Origin: Cytophagales bacterium
Lineage (GTDB): Bacteria; Bacteroidota; Bacteroidia; Cytophagales; Thermoflexibacteraceae
Direction: 5' to 3'
Assembly (NCBI GenBank): GCA_013299115.1
Contig: JAAFKA010000015.1
Coordinates: 1-64,000 of the forward strand
Length of the DNA: 64,000 nucleotides
The notes beneath the pieces are model-generated. The model saw only the letters and a list, made by a program, of their open reading frames with translations. It was not told the origin of the DNA and did not search any database. Numbering within the stretch: position 1 is the first letter of the stretch; each line of letters starts with the position of its first letter. A program made the position numbers and the translations under genes. Below are positions 58,007-64,000 of this stretch, piece after piece.

Positions 58007-58510
58007 TTACCTTCCAAAATACTCGTCATGTTTATCACGTCTGGTGGGGTCTTCCAGCGGAAACTCTTTGCGTAGAGGGAAATAATCCATGTCCTCTATG
58101 TTTAAGATGCGAATCAAGTTGGGGTGTCCTGTAAAGACCACGCCATAAAAGTCATAAGTTTCCCTCTCCATCCAGTCTGCCGCAGCAAAAAGTTTGGTTA
58201 ACGTAGGCACTTGTGGGTCTGTTATGGGGAAAAATATTTTCAACCGCAGTCTGGTGTTGGTAACTAAACTATGCAAATGATAAATCACACCTAACTCCTG
58301 CCCCTTGTTGTCGGGGTGGTGAATACCGCAAAGGTCTGTCAAAAACTGAAATTGAAACTCTTTGTGTTCGTACAAATAAGTTATCAACTCAATGATTTTT
58401 TCTCTTTTGGTGGTGATAGTAAGGAAGTTATATGGTTCCTCTGTTTTTAATATGGATTCACCAAATTTGGCTGTAATAGCTTCTATCAAAGTTTGGTTGG
58501 GTATTGGCAT
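58007..58510 (-). CDS. nuoC: NADH-quinone oxidoreductase subunit C
   Basis: 167 aa, the 30-kDa peripheral-arm subunit of complex I, on the cytoplasmic side. The family signature is complete: 'VIYHLHSLVTNTRLRLKIFF' and 'AADWMERETYDFYGVVFTGH' followed by 'PNLIRILNIEDMDYFPLRKE'. Normally nuoC lies between nuoB and nuoD; here its neighbours are a repeat and nuoM, with no nuoB or nuoD. The start is an ATG at 58510. Confidence 0.95.
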   Translation of the reverse strand: MPIPNQTLIEAITAKFGESILKTEEPYNFLTITTKREKIIELITYLYEHKEFQFQFLTDLCGIHHPDNKGQELGVIYHLHSLVTNTRLRLKIFFPITDPQVPTLTKLFAAADWMERETYDFYGVVFTGHPNLIRILNIEDMDYFPLRKEFPLEDPTRRDKHDEYFGR

Positions 58511-58623
58511 AACCGAATTGATTTTTATGGTCGCAAATTAGAAATAAATTGCATACTTCTATACAAAAACCAAACTTAGTTATAAAAAAAATATTTTTTG
58601 CAATTTTTGTAAAGTCTTTTTCG

Positions 58624-58747
58624 TAATTTTGCACTCAATTTAGGTTGTATCGAATGTAGCATACGCTTTAGCGTGTGAAGTTAGTATGAAAATCACACGC
58701 TAAAGCGTATGCTACATTCATCACACGCTAAAGCGTATGTTACGTTC
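58624..58747 (+). promoter_or_regulatory. -7 box and repeat cluster upstream of the Rpn-like gene
   Basis: TAATTTTG at 58624-58631 fits the -7 consensus on the plus strand. It is followed by a 96-nt cluster of three GAATGTAGCATACGC/CACACGCTAAAGCG units (58652-58747) ending 26 nt before the ATG at 58774, so the repeats would lie in the transcript leader. Confidence 0.5.
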
Positions 58748-58773
58748 ACAATTTTACAACTGAAAACTGATTT

Positions 58774-59589
58774 ATGCTTGGCAATTTAGACAACGAAGTA
58801 ATTTTTAAGAAAGCCTTTACAGACCCCACTGTTTTTAAGGCTTTTGTGCGTGATATTTTGGGAATAGAAATAGAAGTAGAGAAAATAGAAACCGAAAAGA
58901 AAAGCCCCCTGCCCCCCAAAGGGGGAATAATAGAAGATTTTGAGTTGGACATATTTGCAGAAAGTACAGACAAAAGAACTTGTATTGAGATTCAACGTGT
59001 TGAATATGATACGCATTTCGATAGGTTTCTGCATTATTTTTTGATGCTCATAGCCGAACAACAAAAAAGTAGCAAAGAGTATAAGATAGAAAGAACAGTT
59101 TATGTGATTGTGGTTTTGACTGCCCCTTACAAAATCAGTGAAAAAAATGGCAAACCTGTTCTCGATGAGGTGTTGCTTTTGACCCTCAACCCACAAACTT
59201 TGCAGGGTAAAATTCGAGATTTGTACGGACACCAATTTGTTTGCTTAAATCCTAACCACCCAAACGAAGAAACGCCACAGCAGATACGAGATTGGTTGGA
59301 TTTGATTTACCAATCTATTCACAGCCCTGAAAGACCTGTTTTGAATACCAAAAACGAGGGAATTAAAAAGGCGGTGGAGTTAATCAGTTTTGATAACTTG
59401 ACACACGCAGAACGGACAAAGGCAAAGAACAAGGAGGCTGCAAAAATTGTTTTGACAATGGAAAGAACAGCAGAAAAAATTGAAATTGCTAAAAAGGCTA
59501 TTTTAAAAGGGCTTGCCAATGAAATGATTGCTGATATTACAGACTTAACGATTGAACAAATAGAAAAACTTCGGCAAGAAATCCAATAA
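58774..59589 (+). CDS. Rpn-family recombination-promoting nuclease / PD-(D/E)XK transposase-like
   Basis: 271 aa. The start 'NEVIFKKAFTDPTVFKAFVR' and 'IEDFELDIFAESTDKRTCIE' with 'IEIQRVEYDTHFDRFLHYF' form the PD-(D/E)XK core (D...ExQ) of the PDDEXK_2/Rpn group, which nick or cut DNA and promote recombination. The C-terminus is a Lys/Glu-rich coil ('AAKIVLTMERTAEKIEIAKK', 'GLANEMIADITDLTIEQIEK'), usual for the family. Residues about 43-51 (SPLPPKGG) come from a palindromic CCCCCTGCCCCCCAAAGGGG insert that keeps the frame. These proteins are typically multicopy in Bacteroidota; host function unknown. Confidence 0.88.
   Translation: MLGNLDNEVIFKKAFTDPTVFKAFVRDILGIEIEVEKIETEKKSPLPPKGGIIEDFELDIFAESTDKRTCIEIQRVEYDTHFDRFLHYFLMLIAEQQKSSKEYKIERTVYVIVVLTAPYKISEKNGKPVLDEVLLLTLNPQTLQGKIRDLYGHQFVCLNPNHPNEETPQQIRDWLDLIYQSIHSPERPVLNTKNEGIKKAVELISFDNLTHAERTKAKNKEAAKIVLTMERTAEKIEIAKKAILKGLANEMIADITDLTIEQIEKLRQEIQ
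58905..58925. repeat. In-frame palindromic insert, CCCCCT...AGGGGG type
   Basis: CCCCC-TGCCCCCCAAA-GGGGG, 21 nt, inside the Rpn-like gene. G/C-rich in an A/T-rich gene, and at a point where relatives have a shorter loop between 'ETEKK' and 'IEDFELDIF'. Confidence 0.55.
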
Positions 59590-59611
59590 AAAACTATATT
59601 TAACTTTTAAA

Positions 59612-60370
59612 ATGAAACTAATCAATTTACTTTGTGTGATTTGCCTTTTGGCAAATCTTACGGCTTGCAATACCATTCCAGAGGTATTGAGTTCGGAGGC
59701 TGATGTGAAGATTTTGGTAACAGATACCAAAAACAGACCCATAGTAGGGGCTACTGTGACTTTCTATGCTACGGAAGTGGATATGCGTAAAGACCAAAAT
59801 CGTTTGGCGGTGTACGACACTTTTAAAACAGACCGCAAAGGTATATTTTATACCAAAACACAAGACTTAGGTAGTCGAGATTTGTTTGTGAGTGTAGAAT
59901 ATGAGCAAAACAACAACTGGGACGACAAGAAAATGTTTGTCCTTAACAATACAGATTTGACTTCTGTTAATCGTACCAAAACCATTGTGATTAAAGAGTC
60001 GGTTCGGAATTTCATAGCAGGCAGACAAGAAAAAAGGTGGAAACACACCGCCTACAAAGTAAACGGCAGAGATTTTCCCGGTTGTGGCAACCGTCTGATT
60101 TGGGGTTTCCAACGAGATGGACTCCGCAATTTCATTCGGAGGTATGCACCTGCGGGTAGTTCTTGCGTAGTCCGCAATGACGACTTTTTGGGCGTATGGC
60201 AAATAGACGAAAGCAAACCTGATAAAATTCAGGTGGATAATTCGGGTTTAGGAACAGAAATTTACACCCTTACCGAACTCAACGCCAAGACTATGAAATA
60301 TTTTTATCAAGACTTTTTGCCCTCTGGACAAAAAGGTGTGTTGATAGAATATGAATTTGAGGCGGAGTAA
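59612..60370 (+). CDS. Hypothetical lipoprotein with beta-sandwich N-terminal domain
   Basis: 252 aa. Lipoprotein signal with lipobox 'LTAC' at about residue 19. Residues about 30-105 ('VKILVTDTKNRPIVGATVTF', 'TDRKGIFYTK') resemble a carboxypeptidase-like or Big-type beta-sandwich. The remainder, with 'GKVNGRDFPGCGNRLIWGF'-like 'RDFPGCGNRLIWGFQRDG', is not recognised. It follows the Rpn-like gene by 22 nt. Located at the membrane surface facing the periplasm or outside. Confidence 0.65.
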   Translation: MKLINLLCVICLLANLTACNTIPEVLSSEADVKILVTDTKNRPIVGATVTFYATEVDMRKDQNRLAVYDTFKTDRKGIFYTKTQDLGSRDLFVSVEYEQNNNWDDKKMFVLNNTDLTSVNRTKTIVIKESVRNFIAGRQEKRWKHTAYKVNGRDFPGCGNRLIWGFQRDGLRNFIRRYAPAGSSCVVRNDDFLGVWQIDESKPDKIQVDNSGLGTEIYTLTELNAKTMKYFYQDFLPSGQKGVLIEYEFEAE

Positions 60371-60397
60371 AAAGTTGGCAAAGTGTCTTCTTACTTG

Positions 60398-60440
60398 CTG
60401 TCATTTTGTCAGTCTTTTTGTTTTGGCAAATAAATTGCCA
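60398..60440 (+). promoter_or_regulatory. Sigma-54-type promoter with upstream element for grpE
   Basis: TTGGCA (60423-60428), six nt, TTGCCA (60435-60440): GG and GC are 10 nt apart, as required for the -24/-12 elements bound by RpoN. Upstream, CTGTCATTTTGTCAG (60398-60412) contains two GTCA units and may bind an activator. No TAnnTTTG box is seen in this gap. The predicted transcript start near 60450 is 24 nt before the grpE ATG. Confidence 0.5.
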
Positions 60441-60473
60441 AAGTAAAGCGTAACTTGTGTCTATACAAAAATT

Positions 60474-61004
60474 ATGGAAACTAATCCTATCAACGACTCA
60501 ACAGACGAAACCACAGCAGAAAATAATGCTGCCAATTCAGTTGATTCGCAAGAAGAAATAGCAAAACTCAAACAAGAAATTGGAGAGTTTAAAGATAAGT
60601 ATGTACGCCTCTTTGCAGACTTCGACAACTACAAACGCCGTACAGCAAAGGAGAAATTGGAGTTTCACAAAACAGCTACCGAGTCGGTTTTATTGGCTCT
60701 GTTGCCTGTTTTAGATGACTTTGAAAGAGCAGCCAAAACTTTTACACCCGACATGACAGCCCTCGAACCTGTTAAACAAGGCTTTGATTTGATACATAAC
60801 AAAATGTATAAAATCTTAGAACAACAAGGGCTAAAACCTATCCAGACCATAGGCGAAGTGTTTGATAGTGAACTGCACGAGGCTATCACGCAAATACCTG
60901 CCCCTACGCCTGAGTTGAAAGGTAAAGTGGTGGACGAGGTAGAAAAAGGGTATTTTTTGGGTGAAAAGGTCATTCGTTTTTCAAAAGTAATCATTGGGGC
61001 ATAA
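60474..61004 (+). CDS. grpE: Nucleotide exchange factor GrpE
   Basis: 176 aa, co-chaperone that releases ADP from DnaK. Acidic, low-complexity N-terminus, then a long coiled coil (about residues 20-75, 'EEIAKLKQEIGEFKDKYVRL'), the conserved 'ADFDNYKRRTAKEKLEFHKT', and the beta-wing head ending 'KGYFLGEKVIRFSKVIIGA'. Length is standard. dnaJ follows after 142 nt; dnaK is not in the window. Confidence 0.96.
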   Translation: METNPINDSTDETTAENNAANSVDSQEEIAKLKQEIGEFKDKYVRLFADFDNYKRRTAKEKLEFHKTATESVLLALLPVLDDFERAAKTFTPDMTALEPVKQGFDLIHNKMYKILEQQGLKPIQTIGEVFDSELHEAITQIPAPTPELKGKVVDEVEKGYFLGEKVIRFSKVIIGA

Positions 61005-61010
61005 CCTTTT

Positions 61011-61087
61011 GTAACGTAGGCTTTAGCCTGCGTAAACTCATTGGGGTTGTCCAAAAACCTATAAGGTTTTTAAAACCTTATAGGTTT
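61011..61087. repeat. Repeats and perfect palindrome between grpE and dnaJ
   Basis: 61011-61034 is a diverged GTAACGTAGGCTTTAGCCTG repeat unit. 61055-61087 is a perfect palindrome with 16-nt arms (AAACCTATAAGGTTTT) around one T; its left half is shared with 1515-1544. It may attenuate read-through from grpE to dnaJ. Confidence 0.65.
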
Positions 61088-61146
61088 ATGCCCTCAATAC
61101 GTTTTCAAACAATTAAAGTATTTGAATAAAATCATACAAAAAAATC

Positions 61147-62295
61147 ATGTCAAAAAAAGATTATTACGAGGTGTTGGGCGTAGAAAAAGGCAGTAGCACA
61201 GAGGAAATAAAGAAAGCCTATCGTAAACTTGCTATCAAATATCACCCCGACAAAAACCCAGGGGACAAAGAATCGGAGGAACTTTTTAAAGAGGCTGCGG
61301 AGGCTTATGATGTGCTAAGTGACCCTGACAAAAAAGCAAGGTATGACAGATTTGGGCATCAGGGCATGAATGGCGGCGGCAATGCTGGCGGTTTCAGCAA
61401 CATGGACGATATTTTCTCTGCCTTTGGCGATATTTTTGGCGACAGTCCTTTTGGCGATATGTTTAATAGAGGACGCGGCGGACAACGTATGCGTAAAGGC
61501 TCTAACCTCCGAATCAAATTGAAGTTGAATTTAGAGGAAGTAGCCAATGGAGTGGAGAAAAAGATAAAAGTAAAACGCCAAATTATTTGTACTTCTTGCG
61601 AAGGAACAGGAGCAAAAGATGGCAAATCTTTTAAAACTTGTCCCTCTTGCAATGGTGCAGGACAAGTTCGAAAAGTGATGAACACCATGCTCGGACAAAT
61701 GGTATCAGCTGCCACCTGCCCCACTTGCAACGGCGAAGGCAAAGTAATTACAGACCGTTGTGTAACTTGCAGTGGCGAAGGTGTGCAAAATGAGGAGGAA
61801 GTAATCCCAATTAAAATTCCCGCAGGCGTAGGCGAAGGTATGCAGCTTTCTATGCGTGAAAAAGGAAACTATCCGCAACGGGCTGGTAGAGATGGCGTAG
61901 CTGGCGACTTGCTCATTGCCATAGAAGAACAGGAAGACCCTTTGCTCAAACGTGATGGCACGAATTTGCATTATGAACTGCACATCAGCTTTGTAGATGC
62001 TGCCATAGGAACTACGGTGGAAGTGCCAACGGTGGGTGGAAAAGTAAAAATTGTGGTAGAACCTGGCACGCAAAGTGGCAAAATTATGCGACTAAAAGGC
62101 AAAGGACTGAAAGACATTAACGGCTATGCAAACGGCGACCAACTGATTCACATCAACATCTGGACTCCTAAGCAACTGAACAAGGACGAAAGAGCCTTGT
62201 TGGAAAAATTGCGAAATTCGCCCAATTTTAGCCCTAATCCCGATAAATCTGAAAAAGGTTTTTTCGATAAAATGAAAGACTTTTTTCAGGCATAA
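61147..62295 (+). CDS. dnaJ: Chaperone DnaJ (Hsp40)
   Basis: 382 aa type I J-protein, stimulates the DnaK ATPase. J-domain with HPD in '[12 protein letters not shown]' (residues 1-70), Gly/Phe-rich region (75-120, '[20 protein letters not shown]'), four zinc repeats 'CTSCEGTG', 'CPSCNGAG', 'CPTCNGEG' and 'CVTCSGEG' (about 150-215), and the C-terminal substrate-binding domains. All CxxCxGxG motifs are intact. It follows grpE and precedes a TauE/SafE permease by 11 nt. Confidence 0.97.
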   Translation: MSKKDYYEVLGVEKGSSTEEIKKAYRKLAIKYHPDKNPGDKESEELFKEAAEAYDVLSDPDKKARYDRFGHQGMNGGGNAGGFSNMDDIFSAFGDIFGDSPFGDMFNRGRGGQRMRKGSNLRIKLKLNLEEVANGVEKKIKVKRQIICTSCEGTGAKDGKSFKTCPSCNGAGQVRKVMNTMLGQMVSAATCPTCNGEGKVITDRCVTCSGEGVQNEEEVIPIKIPAGVGEGMQLSMREKGNYPQRAGRDGVAGDLLIAIEEQEDPLLKRDGTNLHYELHISFVDAAIGTTVEVPTVGGKVKIVVEPGTQSGKIMRLKGKGLKDINGYANGDQLIHINIWTPKQLNKDERALLEKLRNSPNFSPNPDKSEKGFFDKMKDFFQA

Positions 62296-62306
62296 AAAAT
62301 ATTTTC

Positions 62307-63104
62307 ATGTTAGAAATCATTGGGTATATAGCAGCTATAGGTATGGGCTTGGTGTTAGGATTAACAGGTAGTGGCGGGGCTATTTTAACAGTTCCTATTT
62401 TAGTTTACCTTTTTTCCACAGATGCTTTATTGGCTACTACTTATTCTTTGGGTATTGTGGGGGTTACAAGTTTGGTAGGTACAATTAAACAGCTGCGTTT
62501 AGGCAATGTTGTTTGGCAGACAGCCCTCACTTTTGGCTTGGCTTCGGTAGTAGGCGTGGTAGTAGCTCGGCGTTTATTGTTGCCCTTTGTGCCAGATGTC
62601 ATTCAAATAGGTAGTTTGGTTTTGCCTAAAGCCATTGGCTTGTTGCTACTGTTTGCCTTCTTGATGTTGTTTGCTGCTTACAAAATGATAAAACCCCAAC
62701 AATACAATCTCAATGAAATGCCAACGGCTAACAATCCTGTCATTTTTACTCTCAAAGGACTTTTGATTGGTTTGGTAACAGGTTTTGTAGGGGCTAGTGG
62801 TGGTTTTTTGATTATTCCTGTCTTAGTGCTTAGTGCCAAATTGGAAATGAAACAAGCCATTGGTACTTCCCTTTTTATAGTCATGGCAAACTGCCTGATA
62901 GGATTTGCAAGTAGTTTAAATGGGCAAATTCCAATCTCATGGGGCTTTTTCACCTGTTTTGCGGGGTTGGCAATCATAGGCATCTTGACAGGTATTCAAT
63001 ATGCTACTAAAATAAGCAACGCCAAACTCAAACGTGCTTTTGGCTGGTTTGTACTCTGCATGGGTTTATTTATTGTGATGAAAGAATTGGTGTTGAGATT
63101 TTAA
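62307..63104 (+). CDS. TauE/SafE-family membrane permease
   Basis: 265 aa, about eight membrane segments with the family's 'VLGLTGSGGAILTVPILVYL' glycine-rich repeat near the N-terminus and its counterpart 'GFVGASGGFLIIPVLVLSAK' in the second half. Members export or import sulfite, sulfonates or other small organic anions. Substrate not predictable. It begins 11 nt after dnaJ and ends 14 nt before the methyltransferase gene, so it may be read through from the chaperone operon. Confidence 0.88.
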   Translation: MLEIIGYIAAIGMGLVLGLTGSGGAILTVPILVYLFSTDALLATTYSLGIVGVTSLVGTIKQLRLGNVVWQTALTFGLASVVGVVVARRLLLPFVPDVIQIGSLVLPKAIGLLLLFAFLMLFAAYKMIKPQQYNLNEMPTANNPVIFTLKGLLIGLVTGFVGASGGFLIIPVLVLSAKLEMKQAIGTSLFIVMANCLIGFASSLNGQIPISWGFFTCFAGLAIIGILTGIQYATKISNAKLKRAFGWFVLCMGLFIVMKELVLRF

Positions 63105-63118
63105 ATCCAAAAAACCAC

Positions 63119-64000
63119 ATGAAAAACCAACTCTACTACGGCGACAACTTAGCAATCTTACGCCAATGTGTGCCTGATGAAAGCGTAGCTTTGTGTTACA
63201 TAGACCCGCCGTTTAACTCCAAACGGACTTATAACCAAATTTACAACAACATTGGCACAGAGGACAAGGCACAAGCACAGGCTTTTTTAGATACATGGAC
63301 TTGGAATTTCGAAGCCCAAAAAGGCTATGACGAAATTATTGCCAATACATACAAAACCCAAACCCAACAAAGTATTGAGTTGCTCATGGGACTAAAAAAT
63401 ATTTTGGGACAAGGTGAATTGTTGGCTTATTTGGTAAGTATGACCCAAAGAATTGCTGAGATTTATCGGGTGTTGCAACCTACAGGTAGCTTTTACCTGC
63501 ATTGCGACCCCACAGCCAGCCATTATTTGAAGTTGGTTTTAGATTGTATTTTTTGTGCAAGAGGCGGAGATTTTAAGAACGAAATCACTTGGAAAAGATA
63601 TGCAGTGCATAGCCTTTCCAAAAACCGTTATGATGCTATTTCGGATATTATTTTTTTCTATACCAAAACAGAAAAAGCACCTTTCAAATTGCAGTATGAA
63701 AATTTATCTGCCGAAGAAATTAGCAAAAAATTTCCGCACACCGAAGCCGAAACAGGCAGACGTTATCAACACGTAGCCTTAGAGCAAAGTTCAAATAAGC
63801 AAAGTGTAGGGCAAGAACGGATAATTCAGGGCAGAAAAGTAAAAAGTGCGTTGGGGTGGCGGTGGACACAAGAAACTTTTGACGCAAGATTAGCAAAAAA
63901 TCCTCACCTGATTTATTGGACAGAAACAGGTAAACCTCGTTATAAAATCTACGCAGACGAATATGCGGGCAGACCTGTTTCTAATATCTGGACAGATGTA
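63119..64000 (+). CDS. Second site-specific DNA methyltransferase-nuclease paralogue, 3' end cut by window
   Basis: Open to the last base of the window (294 codons seen). Residues 1-156 differ from the protein at 27237 by a single residue (Thr for Met near 109), and I count about a dozen nucleotide differences in the first 470 nt, nearly all synonymous. From codon 157 (63587) the two diverge abruptly: here 'WKRYAVHSLSKNRYDAISDI' replaces 'WRRHYSHNDGNKFGCIHDVI'. 'GWRWTQETFDARL' and 'GKPRYKIYADEYAGRPVSNI' then line up again with the paralogue. Motif IV 'DPPFNS' is present; motif I and the nuclease domain would lie beyond the window. A second specificity is expected. Confidence 0.88.
   Translation, partial: MKNQLYYGDNLAILRQCVPDESVALCYIDPPFNSKRTYNQIYNNIGTEDKAQAQAFLDTWTWNFEAQKGYDEIIANTYKTQTQQSIELLMGLKNILGQGELLAYLVSMTQRIAEIYRVLQPTGSFYLHCDPTASHYLKLVLDCIFCARGGDFKNEITWKRYAVHSLSKNRYDAISDIIFFYTKTEKAPFKLQYENLSAEEISKKFPHTEAETGRRYQHVALEQSSNKQSVGQERIIQGRKVKSALGWRWTQETFDARLAKNPHLIYWTETGKPRYKIYADEYAGRPVSNIWTDV

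Overview
This window is a chromosomal segment from a Bacteroidota bacterium, most likely a gliding member of the Cytophagales or a close relative. The evidence is a gldG gliding-motility gene, a Bacteroidota-type alternative complex III next to an aa3-type oxidase, a TonB-dependent receptor with a carboxypeptidase-like plug extension, many Bacteroidota-type lipoproteins, A/T-rich intergenic DNA and several promoters of the TTG...TAnnTTTG type. The genus cannot be fixed from the sequence alone.

Layout. 3-1349: two exported or lipid-anchored proteins. 1746-14724 (minus strand): one long respiratory cluster, read actA-actB-(methyltransferase)-actC-actD-actE-actF-coxB-coxA. It encodes alternative complex III (quinol:cytochrome c oxidoreductase) and its partner oxidase, and ends in a strong minus-strand terminator near 1587-1618. 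15028-16350: DEAD-box RNA helicase. 16702-24048: HAMP/GAF sensor-like protein, lspA, lptC, a WD40-OmpA protein, a DMT transporter and two conserved unknown genes. 24147-30071: an exported conserved protein, an rRNA-type methyltransferase, an IS5-family remnant, a methyltransferase-nuclease fusion and phoH. 30331-38259: esterase, nuoH, a STAS/DMT/recQ cluster, peroxiredoxin, msrB and prmC. 38470-46224: a secreted TPR-CHAT protease-like protein, a ricin-like beta-trefoil protein, a decayed TolC-like fragment and a large exported unknown. 46312-53409: serS, an AAA/PD-(D/E)XK protein, OmpA-gldG, a defective IS630 element and a SUI1-type factor. 53663-58510: TonB receptor, then nuoM and nuoC. 58774-64000: Rpn-like nuclease, lipoprotein, grpE, dnaJ, TauE/SafE permease and a second methyltransferase-nuclease paralogue cut by the window end.

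The genes form a respiratory core: ACIII plus oxidase, with complex I subunits nuoH, nuoC and nuoM at two separate loci instead of one nuo operon. Around it lie envelope biogenesis (lspA, lptC), protein quality control (grpE, dnaJ, msrB), motility (gldG) and scattered defence-like or selfish genes.

The most unusual content is in two places. First, two methyltransferase-nuclease fusion genes (27237 and 63119) have almost identical first 470 nt, then abruptly different target-recognition regions, as in a modular, recombining modification system. Second, the intergenic DNA carries at least eight families of short palindromic repeats. One is a 15-nt GC-rich hairpin (GGGCGGNNNNCCGCT) found three times in the window, each time apparently as an in-frame 5-codon insert inside a transposase gene. 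No tRNA, rRNA or CRISPR array was seen.
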